Positions 32,855-40,508 of a DNA stretch of 64,000 nt are shown here, one piece after another. The stretch is from positions 38,748-102,747 of the forward strand of contig DASVPR010000017.1 in the NCBI GenBank assembly GCA_036389485.1. Reading direction: 5' to 3'. Position numbers and translations under genes: made by a program. The notes beneath the pieces are model-generated. The model was not told the DNA's origin. It made no database searches and saw only the letters and a program-made list of their open reading frames with translations. This DNA comes from CADCVT01 sp036389485. Lineage in GTDB: Bacteria; Actinomycetota; Thermoleophilia; Solirubrobacterales; Solirubrobacteraceae. Every line of letters starts with the position of its first letter. Within the stretch, counting starts at the first letter, position 1.

Positions 32855-33988
32855 TTACGGGCAGCGGGCGCGCCGCTGCGTCTTGTGAAGCGGAAAGGTC
32901 CGAATCTCACCGCTTCCGACGTAGTCCCACATGAGGTAGCGCCTCGTGAGGCACTCGAAGGTCGGACGGTCCGGTATCGGCGCCCGTTGGCCATCGACCA
33001 CCAGCCACATCTCGGTCGGACGACCGGGACGACGCCGCTCGCGAAGCACATACCCACCGGTGATGAGTTTTGGTGTGATCACCGGCTCGATACCAACCGG
33101 ACAGCGGGCATCGTCGCCGGCACGCTCTATCTGCTCCTGCCACTCTCGGTCGTCGACGTCCCACTGAACCGGGTAGTACTCAACGCTGCAGTTGTAGATC
33201 TCCGCGCCCGGAATCCGATGGGCCACCTGATCCGCAACGACGTAAGCGGCGAGGACGTCGCGCCGCTTTAGGATGCGTACGTGGGTCGGGCCATCTAACG
33301 CACCGAAGGGCTCGACGTTGGTGGGGCGATCCGGCGGTGCGGGTAGCTCGTCGTCCCGGAGGAAGCCGAACCCGATGGCGGCAGCGGCGAGGATGAGTGC
33401 GGTCAGAAGGCCCGCCGCTACCGGAGGCAGTAGGTGCGCTCGTAGCCAAGCCCGAAGCCGGAGCTCCGGCCGACCTGAACTCTGCGCGTCGAGCCCGGGC
33501 GGAGGTGCTTCGCCGCCGGCTTGGCCGCGTCGCGCGGGCGGGAGCAGCTCCGGCCGCCGGCGTTCGGCTTCCTCATCGAAGACGCGCACAAGTGCGTCGG
33601 CAACGGCATCGAGACCTTTGGTAGTCCTGATGCCGAAGCGGTCGGCTAGGACCGGAGCACGCTCGAGGAGATCCTCGTAAGTGATGTCATGCCAGACCGG
33701 CAGTACGACGGTCGTTCCGGAGCCGACCTCTTTGGCAGCGAGACCCTTAAGTTCGCGCTGCGTCCACTGCTTCTCGAAGAAGGCGGGGCTGAGGATCACT
33801 ACGCCATAGCGGCAAAGCGTGAGCGCCTCGTTGATCCGCCCCTCGAGGCTGTCCCCGACGCGCAGCTCCGCCTCGTCGATCCAGACGCGCCAGCCCCGCG
33901 CTTTGAGGATTTCCGCGAGCGGTCGCGCGACTGCCTCTTTGTCCTCGCTGGCGTGCGAGATGAACGCGTGGAACTGATGCCGCGTCAT
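32855..33988 (-). CDS. TIR-domain protein with central membrane segment
   Basis: 377 residues. The TIR domain spans about 5-140: HAFISHASEDKE, RGWRVWIDEAELRVGDSL, and the helix FFEKQWTQRELKGL whose Trp-x3-Glu matches the NADase glutamate of active bacterial TIRs. A Pro/Arg-rich linker leads to a membrane helix (about 189-210, PPVAAGLLTALILAAAAIGFGFL). The C-terminal domain of about 160 residues (with CSVEYYPVQWDV and GGYVLRERRRPG) is of unknown type and would lie on the other side of the membrane from the TIR. Membrane TIR proteins commonly act in abortive antiphage defence by NAD depletion; that is family knowledge. Its operon partner is the beta-rich membrane protein. Confidence 0.8.
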   Translation of the reverse strand: MTRHQFHAFISHASEDKEAVARPLAEILKARGWRVWIDEAELRVGDSLEGRINEALTLCRYGVVILSPAFFEKQWTQRELKGLAAKEVGSGTTVVLPVWHDITYEDLLERAPVLADRFGIRTTKGLDAVADALVRVFDEEAERRRPELLPPARRGQAGGEAPPPGLDAQSSGRPELRLRAWLRAHLLPPVAAGLLTALILAAAAIGFGFLRDDELPAPPDRPTNVEPFGALDGPTHVRILKRRDVLAAYVVADQVAHRIPGAEIYNCSVEYYPVQWDVDDREWQEQIERAGDDARCPVGIEPVITPKLITGGYVLRERRRPGRPTEMWLVVDGQRAPIPDRPTFECLTRRYLMWDYVGSGEIRTFPLHKTQRRARCP

Positions 33989-34227
33989 GGAGCGACTCTA
34001 CGGTGGGTCATGCGGGTCGTGGCGCCGGCGGGTGCGACGCGCCGCTCCGATCAGCGGTCCTTCAACAGCGGACGCACTCCTGTCGGACTTCGTGAGCGCT
34101 GGGGAGACCGAACGCTTTTCGCTCCACGGGACGCATCGGGATGGCACATAGGGCCGCGCCGCTCGAAGAGCCGCGACTACAGGCTGCGTGCCGCCAACTG
34201 CTCCGCCCATCGCTGCCAGACTAGGCG

Positions 34228-34581
34228 TTAGCCGCTGTCCGGTGCCCGAAGCCCCAGCGGCGCGGCCGTTGTCGGCTCCAGCTCCGTCGGACCTTTGCCG
34301 AGAGTTCCGCGCCATATGGCGCCGACCAATCCCAACGCCTCAAGCAAGAGCGCAGTGGTGGCTGCGGTCACCGTCGCTGCCCCGTACTCGTCATGATTGA
34401 TGATGATGTAGCCGGCGAAGGCGCAAATCGCTACGAGTAGGCCGACTGCTGTCCATCCCATCGTGAGGCGGAGAACGAAAGTCTTTCGGTCTTGCGCCTT
34501 CCTCTGGTCGAATAGTTCGCGTTCTTGGCGCAGCCTCTCTGCTGCTTGGGCGAAGACGACAGCGTCGTGAGCCTCCGTCAT
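34228..34581 (-). CDS. Two-helix membrane protein, TRADD-N-associated type
   Basis: 117 residues from the ATG at 34581, overlapping the upstream TIR stop by 4 bp. A charged N-terminal coiled coil (AERLRQERELFDQRKAQDRKTFVLRL) runs straight into two membrane helices (about 42-62 and 70-88), then a short Pro-rich tail. This coiled-coil-then-hairpin layout resembles the TRADD-N-associated membrane domain found beside signalling proteins in bacterial conflict systems. I judge the match by shape only. It is co-expressed with the second TIR protein and may tether or oligomerise it at the membrane. Confidence 0.55.
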   Translation of the reverse strand: MTEAHDAVVFAQAAERLRQERELFDQRKAQDRKTFVLRLTMGWTAVGLLVAICAFAGYIIINHDEYGAATVTAATTALLLEALGLVGAIWRGTLGKGPTELEPTTAAPLGLRAPDSG

Positions 34582-35627
34582 GGGCCCTTCTCGCTGCGAC
34601 CCGACGACCCGAAATAGAACGTCACCCATGAGGCGGCGAGTGCGGAGATCCCCGCGACGAGTGCCGTCACAGCCGCGGAATCGACCACCGAGAACGTGAC
34701 GAGTGCTGCACCAACCGCGGTGATCGCCACAGCGGCGGCGAGTACCTGAACGCGCGAGAGCTCTGCAGTCCGGCGCCGTAACGTCGCGTCGTAGTCGCGT
34801 CGCTCGAGGTCGAGACTGGTCGCTGCGCCTACAAGCACCTCGAACGCTGCTTCGTCGCTGCGGCGTGGCGACATGCCCGTGGCTGCGGCGCGTATCCGTG
34901 CGATGGCTGCCGGGCGCGTCTTCTCATCAGTGATGTCCAAGTACTTGAGGTCGCGTAGCAGCGGCGGCACCTCCGCACCTGGCTCTGCCACAACCGGAAT
35001 GACCGGTTTGCCGGACGCAAGTGCGGCGCCCACTTCGAGGCTCGTCCACAGACGACCGGAGTAGTTCCGCGTCACCAGCACAACGAACGCGTCGGCCGTC
35101 TGAAGAGCCTCGGCAATGACCGCGGATAGGCTGTCGCCAACTTGTATTTCGGCATCGGACCAGACCTCAAGGCCGCACTCGACTAGCCGCCGCCGCAGCT
35201 CATCAGCGAGCTCGCGGTCTACCGCGGCGTAGCTCAAGAAGACCTTCATCCGCGATTGCTCTTCGCGTTGCGCCGGAACGACCTTGATCCGTGACTCCTC
35301 CTCGCGTTGCGCCGGAGTCGCGACCGCGAGCGTCGTCGACCCGAGGTCGACGACGAGCACGTTTGCGCTGGCCCGCGCGCCGCGGAAGGTGGCAGGATCG
35401 ACCGAGAAGGTCGCGTCGTGCTCGGCGAACGAGAACGTGACAGGACCTCCCGTCCCCTCCTCGGCGTCACGAACATCGTCCGCCGCGACAACGAGCGTTC
35501 CCGCGAGCTGTGCCGCCACCGCTGCTACGTCTGCCTCGTGACCGGCGACAACAACGAGCACACGCTCACCGACTCGGCTCATGAGATAGCTCAGAGTCGC
35601 GGCGAAGTCGAGTTCTCCGAGCGGCAC
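34578..35627 (-). CDS. TIR-domain protein with C-terminal membrane hairpin
   Basis: 349 residues from a GTG at 35627. The first 104 residues are a beta-rich domain (FAATLSYLMSRVGERVLVVVAGHE ...) of unknown type. A tandem 13-residue repeat (105-130) then leads into the TIR domain from MKVFLSYAAVDRE (127) to about 260, with SDAEIQVGDS and the helix LWTSLEVGAAL carrying the candidate NADase glutamate. Two membrane helices close the protein (about 292-311 and 317-337). The order is opposite to the TIR protein at 32855, which has its membrane segment in the middle. It overlaps the small two-helix protein by 4 bp. Confidence 0.78.
   Translation of the reverse strand: MPLGELDFAATLSYLMSRVGERVLVVVAGHEADVAAVAAQLAGTLVVAADDVRDAEEGTGGPVTFSFAEHDATFSVDPATFRGARASANVLVVDLGSTTLAVATPAQREEESRIKVVPAQREEQSRMKVFLSYAAVDRELADELRRRLVECGLEVWSDAEIQVGDSLSAVIAEALQTADAFVVLVTRNYSGRLWTSLEVGAALASGKPVIPVVAEPGAEVPPLLRDLKYLDITDEKTRPAAIARIRAAATGMSPRRSDEAAFEVLVGAATSLDLERRDYDATLRRRTAELSRVQVLAAAVAITAVGAALVTFSVVDSAAVTALVAGISALAASWVTFYFGSSGRSEKGP
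35238..35315 (-). repeat. Tandem 39-bp repeat inside TIR gene
   Basis: Two adjacent copies encode PAQREEESRIKVV and PAQREEQSRMKVF just before the TIR domain. The unit is 39 bp, so gain or loss keeps the reading frame. It looks like a recent duplication at the junction between the N-terminal domain and the TIR domain. Confidence 0.7.
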
Positions 35628-35691
35628 GGAGTTCAGAGATTACTTGAGCAATCTGCTCCGCAGGCTGAAGCACGCGGTGGCCGGGGAGCGC

Positions 35692-36237
35692 TTACGGCGC
35701 CGCGTCCTCGAGCCGAGCGAGCGCCTCTCGCACGTCCGCATTGAAGCGCGCACGCCAAGTGCCGATCGGGAACGGGATCGGGTTGTCGTGCAGCACCCGC
35801 ACTCCGGCGGCGGTCAGCGGGCCGGCGACGAGCTCAAACGTCGGCGTGTGGCAGACGATCACCCCGGCGGGCGCAAGCTCGGCGGCCGCAGCGGTCAGAT
35901 CGGCGACGTGCGCGCGCCGCGCCGCGCGCCGCTGCCTCTCCGGCAGACCATTGACGGGATACGGGACGAGGTCAATCAGGAACACCCCATCGCGCCGCAA
36001 CCGCTCCAGCCACGGCGCCTTGGCATCACCGTCCCGCCCTGGGGACTCGCTGTAGAACGCTGTTACGACACTTCGGAACAGGTTGTCGGCGCCGCTTAGA
36101 CGCGGGGCATAAAAGAACCGTCCCTCGGCATCACCGGGATCGGGCGCGGACTCTCCGACGAGCAGCACCCGCACGCGGTGGGGCTTCCACCCCGCACGAA
36201 GCTTGGCGTACCCAGGCAGCTCCGTCAAAGCGACCAC
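35692..36237 (-). CDS. Uracil-DNA-glycosylase-fold-like protein
   Basis: A 181-residue protein. VRVLLVGESAPDPGDAEGRFFYAP resembles motif A of the UDG superfamily (GExPG...F), with LFRSVVTAFY and FLIDLVPYPVN following. VCHTPTF and LHDNPIPFPIG would be the strand and loop near the C-terminal active-site motif. The usual HPSP-type loop is absent, so catalysis is uncertain. It stands 64 bp upstream of the TIR gene on the same strand. It could be a base-excision enzyme or a nucleotide-binding relative. Moderate confidence in the gene, low in the function. Confidence 0.55.
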   Translation of the reverse strand: MVALTELPGYAKLRAGWKPHRVRVLLVGESAPDPGDAEGRFFYAPRLSGADNLFRSVVTAFYSESPGRDGDAKAPWLERLRRDGVFLIDLVPYPVNGLPERQRRAARRAHVADLTAAAAELAPAGVIVCHTPTFELVAGPLTAAGVRVLHDNPIPFPIGTWRARFNADVREALARLEDAAP

Positions 36238-36271
36238 AAGACTTCCACCGAGCCCGTCGCGCTGTGCGCCG

Positions 36272-36586
36272 TCACACCCGCGTGACCTCCACCGTGACCC
36301 CCTCCATCACGACGGTCAGAACATCCGACGCGCGGTAGCCACCCTCGAAGAAGTTCGGGTGGATCGTCACGGTGCAGTCATGCTCCCAGCAGCCCAAGAT
36401 GACCGGCCTCTCCGTGAGGTCGGGACCGTCGATCGGCTGCTCGCCGAGGAACGTCAGCGTGCCTCTGATCGTTGTGGCGAGCGTGGCTTCCCCGGTGGGA
36501 TGGACGTGGCCGGTGCGGACAATGACCTCTTCGTCGAGGAAGTCCATGAGCGAGGCAAGGGTTTCGGGGAACGCGAGCGGGGACAT
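36272..36586 (-). CDS. Small hypothetical protein
   Basis: 104 residues from the ATG at 36586. The frame continues upstream but with arginine-rich, non-protein-like sequence. It reads as alternating strands (EEVIVRTGHVHP, TLATTIRGTLTFLGEQP, VILGCWEHDCTVTIHP, VLTVVMEGVTVEVTRV), a small beta fold with two cysteines. No family recognised. It lies between the UDG-like gene and the zinc-ribbon-like gene on the same strand. Confidence 0.5.
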   Translation of the reverse strand: MSPLAFPETLASLMDFLDEEVIVRTGHVHPTGEATLATTIRGTLTFLGEQPIDGPDLTERPVILGCWEHDCTVTIHPNFFEGGYRASDVLTVVMEGVTVEVTRV

Positions 36587-36777
36587 GGGGCGAGTCTCGG
36601 CGTCGCGTCGCGGCCACTCAACTGGTTGGACGAGTGGACGATGCCGCGCTCCCGCCGCGGGGCGGCGCCGCTCCGATCCCAGAGCGCGAGCACCGGTCAA
36701 CCGCGCCGCCCGTCCGCCCGAGCTCTCTGTTTGGGCGGAGCCCGGCGACAAACCCGCAGAGGAGGAGCCGCTGCGCG

Positions 36778-37245
36778 CTACGAGAGCTCGATGTCGGCGA
36801 GGCGTGCCGTCAGGGCGGCGCGAGGCATGGCGCAGCAGGTGGCGATGAGGTCGGTGTAGCTGCCGCCTTCGGCCAGGAACTCGGTCAGCCCCTCGTGGAG
36901 CGGGAAGGAGCCCTGAATGGCGTCGCAGTGGATGCAGCCGTTCGACAGGTAGCCGTCGGGCTGCGGCCGGCTTCTGCGGACCTTGAGCGGTCCGATCCCG
37001 AACCTGGCGAGGTCGGCGTTCGAAGCCGCCGCGGCGATCAGCGTGGCGAGGAAGTCGAATTCGACGAAGCCGTCCGGGTGCTCCGTCAGATCGGTCGGCA
37101 GGAGCACCCCGACGATCGACTTGGTGACTTCGCCACAGCGGTAGCAGCGTTCTGGGAGCACGACCACGGCGACGCTGACGGGGTCGGCGCATGGCGACGG
37201 GGTTGCACTGCGGGAGTGGTTCTCGTTGAAGAGCATGGTGGTCAT
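36778..37245 (-). CDS. Hypothetical protein with two CxxC pairs
   Basis: 155 residues from the ATG at 37245. Two CxxC knuckles, CYRCGE (about 34-39) and CIHCDA (about 104-109), would form one zinc site on either side of a helical insert (TEHPDGFVEFDFLATLIAAAAS). The C-terminal part is helical (GLTEFLAEGGSYTDLIATC). It lies 35 bp downstream of the relaxase stop, on the same strand, and is probably co-transcribed with it. A zinc-binding helper or regulator is possible; function unknown. Confidence 0.6.
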   Translation of the reverse strand: MTTMLFNENHSRSATPSPCADPVSVAVVVLPERCYRCGEVTKSIVGVLLPTDLTEHPDGFVEFDFLATLIAAAASNADLARFGIGPLKVRRSRPQPDGYLSNGCIHCDAIQGSFPLHEGLTEFLAEGGSYTDLIATCCAMPRAALTARLADIELS

Positions 37246-37280
37246 GTAGTGGATAGGCGGCAGTAGCTCGGGTCTCGCCC

Positions 37281-40196
37281 CTATGGACCGAGGTCGATCC
37301 CGACATCGGGTGGTGGGGGTGCGGCCGGAAGCTCGAGCGTCTCGGCGGGCCGATGAGCCGGTGTCGCGTGGGAGTCGTGCGCGACGTCGATCGTGTTCGC
37401 GATATCGGGGCCGTGGCGCTCGACGAACACCTGCAGGTGATCGTTGGCAAGGTGACAAGCATCGGCGAGGTGCGCGGCGCGCGTGTTCCAGTGCTCGAGG
37501 GCGTGGCGGTGGCCGCGGATGTGTTGGTCGAGCGCTTGGCGTCGGTTGCGTTGCCAGAACGGGAGGCGGTCGCGCTCGTGCTCGAGCTGGCGCAGGCGCT
37601 GTTCGGCGTCCGCGAGCGCCTCGCGCGCGCGGGTTTCCGTGCAGCGCGTTTCGTCGAGTTCGTCGCGGAGCAGCTGGTGGCGGTCGACGAGCTCGCTCGT
37701 CTCCTCGACCGATGTCTGCTCGCGCGCATCGATCGCCAGGGACTTCGCGCGCGAGTGCGTCAGGGTCTTCGTCAGCCGGTCGTCGACGGGGTCCGTGGCT
37801 GGCTCCAGACCAGGCAGCGGCCGTTCGGTGCGCGTAGGCGAAACGACGTAGAAGCGGGCGTCGTCGCGATGGCGCGTCAGGGCGGTGTAGCCCCATTCGC
37901 GGTACAGGTCGTCGGAGCCCAGGACGAATGCCGCGGTCACCGTCGCGCCTTGGGCCTTATGGGCGGTGGCGGCGTAGCCGTGGTCCAGGTGGCCGTGTTC
38001 GAGGTAGCCGGCGTCCAGCAGCGCGGAGCGGCCGTTGTCGAGCCGCACGGTGAGCGCGTGCTGCTCGGCATGCAGCGCCTCGACGGTGCCGCGCCAGCCG
38101 TTGGTCACGTGCAGGCGCCGGTCGTTATGCGTGGTGATGACGCGGTCGCCGACCGCAAAGCGGCGTTCGGCGACCTCGAGCTCCGCGTCGCCGAGGCGCC
38201 CGTCGGCGCGCATGAGCGTGCGGGCCCGCTCGTTGAGGTCGCGGACGTCTGCCCGGCGATGCGCGAGCATGAGGGCTTCCGATAGGCCGTCGCGGCGGGC
38301 GGCGTGCCACCAGTCGCCGACGAGCTTGTCGCGCAGCTGCCGGGCGCTCGGGCGGGCGACGATGCGTCCGTGGCCACGGTAGGCGTCAGCCCACGCGGCG
38401 ACGTCGCCGTGGCGCAGCGCCGACAGGGCGTCGCGGTCCCAGTCGTGCTGCTGGCGCCGGACCTCGTGCAGTTCGACTGCGCCGAGGCGGTCGGCCAATC
38501 CCGCGAAGGCACCGCCGGCCTGCAGCTCGGGCAGCTGCCGGTCATCGCCGACCAGCACGACCTTCGTCCGGTGCGCGTGGGCGTGGTCTGCGAGCTCGGC
38601 GAGCTGACGGGTGCCGACCATGCCCGCCTCGTCGACAATCAGCACGCCGCCCCGCGGCAGCCCGTGGCCGCGGGAGAGATCGATGCGCAGCTGGGCGATC
38701 GTGGTGGTGTCGATGCCCGTGTGGTCGCGCAGCTCGGCCGCGGCCCGCGCCGACAGCGCGCATCCGTAGACGCGCAGGCCCTCGGCCTCCCATGCCGCCC
38801 GGGCGGCGTCCAGCGCGTAGGTCTTGCCGGTACCGGCGGCGGCTCGCACGACCTGCACACCGTCGCCCGAGCCGACCAGCGAGCGCACCATCGCGGCCTG
38901 CTCGTCGGCAATGGTCGGCCGCGCGGCCAACGCGCGGGCGACGTGCTCGCGCGCGGCGACGGCGACGCCCTCGCCGCGCCGGGAGGCGGCCTGCTCGATC
39001 AGCCGACGTTCGACGGCGAGCATCTCGGGCGTCGAGTACTCGAGCTCGCTATCCGGCTGTCCGGCCTGCTGGCGATCTCGATAGCTGAGCGCTACGACGG
39101 CCGGTGACGACAGCCACGCGTCGGCGATCCGCCGGACGCGCTCGGGGTGGGCGCCGTGACGGTGCGCCTGCGCCCACCAGCGCACCGCGGCCCGCCGATC
39201 GAATGTGCTGTGCTCGCGGCAGATCCCCGCCGGGCCGGCGGCCTCACCCGGCGCAGCAGCCAGTTCGCGCGCCGCCAGCTCCGGGCGCGCCCTTTTGAGC
39301 ACCCGCGCCACCGCGGCGCGATCGAAGCCGTGCTCGGCGGCGCGCGCGCGCCAATCCGCTCGCAGCCGGTCCACCGGAACCCCGTAGTCCTTGCGCCGGC
39401 GCGTGTCGAGCGCGGCAATCTGGGCCGCCGCCGGGCTCGACTCCCCGCGCTCGGCCATCCGCTTCACGATCTCCACCCGCCGGCGCGAGAACTCTCGAAC
39501 GACCTCTCTGGGCACGCCGACGATCTCCGCGCTGCCGCGCGACACCCGGCCCCACTCGACGCCGAGACGCTCGGTCAGCTCCGCGCGCAGCGCCGCTTGG
39601 TACAGGTACCCGCCGGTTTGTGCCTCACGAAACAGCGTCCGCGAGTCCAGCGTCGACCAGCGCGCCTGCGCCCGCGTCGTGTTCGCCACCACCGCATGGG
39701 TGTGCAGCTGCGGGTCCCCAGCGCGTGACGTGCGATGCCGAAACAGTCCGACGACGAATCCATCGCCTGCGACGCGCTCGAGGCCGCCCGCGCCGCGACG
39801 TGCGCGGCACGCTTCGCGCTCGAGATGCGCCAGCGCCGCCCGCACCGCCGCGTCATGACCTTCGCGCACCGCTCGGGATACCGCCTCGTCGCCCACCGCG
39901 TAGAGCACCGAGACCGACTTGGGCGCAGAGAACGTCAGATCGAATCCGGTGGTCGCGTCGGGGCCGGGCGCGCGGCGCAGCTTCGCTCCGGACCCGGGCG
40001 CGCGGCCCTCAAGGAGGGTCGCGAGCTGCTCGCCATCCACCTTTCCCGATAGCCCGAGCAGCCCAGCGCCGTCACCGTGCCACTCACCGTCCGCCTCGCC
40101 GGCGCCGATGTAGTAGTCCTCGCGGCCCTTGGCGACGCGCTCGATGTAGTAGCGCCCGTTGCGCGTCTTCCCGGACAGCTGGCCGATCGAAAGCAC
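37281..40196 (-). CDS. MobF-type relaxase-helicase
   Basis: 971 residues from the GTG at 40196. Two tyrosine pairs near the N-terminus (RYYIERVAKGREDYY, about 16-17 and 28-29), the TFSAPKSVSVLYA block and the His motif GDPQLHTHAVVAN (about 155-170) are those of TrwC/TraI-family relaxases. The helicase half has Walker A AAGTGKT (about 450) and Walker B VLIVDEAGMV, then VLVGDDRQLPEL and a UvrD-like end (HGYAATAHKAQGATV). The enzyme would nick oriT, stay on the 5' end and unwind the transferred strand. GGAGGT touches the GTG directly, too close for a normal SD, and GCGACGTGG of the promoter-like motif ends 5 bases before the start, so a leaderless mRNA is likely. Confidence 0.9.
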   Translation of the reverse strand: MLSIGQLSGKTRNGRYYIERVAKGREDYYIGAGEADGEWHGDGAGLLGLSGKVDGEQLATLLEGRAPGSGAKLRRAPGPDATTGFDLTFSAPKSVSVLYAVGDEAVSRAVREGHDAAVRAALAHLEREACRARRGAGGLERVAGDGFVVGLFRHRTSRAGDPQLHTHAVVANTTRAQARWSTLDSRTLFREAQTGGYLYQAALRAELTERLGVEWGRVSRGSAEIVGVPREVVREFSRRRVEIVKRMAERGESSPAAAQIAALDTRRRKDYGVPVDRLRADWRARAAEHGFDRAAVARVLKRARPELAARELAAAPGEAAGPAGICREHSTFDRRAAVRWWAQAHRHGAHPERVRRIADAWLSSPAVVALSYRDRQQAGQPDSELEYSTPEMLAVERRLIEQAASRRGEGVAVAAREHVARALAARPTIADEQAAMVRSLVGSGDGVQVVRAAAGTGKTYALDAARAAWEAEGLRVYGCALSARAAAELRDHTGIDTTTIAQLRIDLSRGHGLPRGGVLIVDEAGMVGTRQLAELADHAHAHRTKVVLVGDDRQLPELQAGGAFAGLADRLGAVELHEVRRQQHDWDRDALSALRHGDVAAWADAYRGHGRIVARPSARQLRDKLVGDWWHAARRDGLSEALMLAHRRADVRDLNERARTLMRADGRLGDAELEVAERRFAVGDRVITTHNDRRLHVTNGWRGTVEALHAEQHALTVRLDNGRSALLDAGYLEHGHLDHGYAATAHKAQGATVTAAFVLGSDDLYREWGYTALTRHRDDARFYVVSPTRTERPLPGLEPATDPVDDRLTKTLTHSRAKSLAIDAREQTSVEETSELVDRHQLLRDELDETRCTETRAREALADAEQRLRQLEHERDRLPFWQRNRRQALDQHIRGHRHALEHWNTRAAHLADACHLANDHLQVFVERHGPDIANTIDVAHDSHATPAHRPAETLELPAAPPPPDVGIDLGP

Positions 40197-40200
40197 ACCT

Positions 40201-40233
40201 CCACGTCGCGCGGACCCGCCCGGACCCCACCCC
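40201..40233 (-). promoter_or_regulatory. Variant of the element promoter motif before the relaxase gene
   Basis: Read on the minus strand: GGGGTGGGGT (40233-40224), 14 bases, GCGACGTGG (40209-40201). The spacer is one base shorter than in the strict copies and the G-run is interrupted. The GCGACGTGG half is identical to the copy at 5976-5984. Confidence 0.5.
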
Positions 40234-40250
40234 GCACTTTTGCGAAGTGC
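40234..40250. other. Inverted repeat, candidate oriT element
   Basis: GCACTT (40234-40239), a 5-base loop TTGCG, and AAGTGC (40245-40250) make a perfect hairpin. It lies 38 bp upstream of the relaxase start, in the gap between divergent relaxase and parA genes. A second GTCGAC-GAA-GTCGAC repeat follows near 40330. MobF relaxases usually recognise a hairpin next to the nick site close to their own gene; no nick site is identified. Confidence 0.4.
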
Positions 40251-40434
40251 CAATGTGTGCCGCGCTGTAGCCGTTGGGGCTCTGACCACGTTGGAACTGA
40301 GCGCAGACCGAGTCGGACTCAGGCGCAGCGTCGACGAAGTCGACACCGGAGGCGTTGGCGTTCTGATGGCGTGAGGGGGACGCCATGAACGTCAGGCCCG
40401 AGCCAGCCGTGACGGGAGGTCGAAGAAACTGGGG

Positions 40435-40465
40435 AGGGGGTGGTTGGGCGCCTCGGGCGACTTGG
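40435..40465 (+). promoter_or_regulatory. Element promoter motif, copy for the parA operon
   Basis: A five-G run plus T (40436-40441), 15 bases beginning GGTTGGG, then GCGAC (40457-40461) and TTGG. It lies 43 bp before the parA start, which has its own SD (GAGGAGGG). Confidence 0.6.
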
Positions 40466-40508
40466 CGGATAGGGCGCTGTCGCGCGGTCCAACTATCCGA
40501 GGAGGGCC

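Noticed and set aside
36272..37729. 485-codon minus-strand frame
   Set aside because: Only its last 104 codons look like a protein; the rest overlaps the relaxase and the CxxC protein in another frame.
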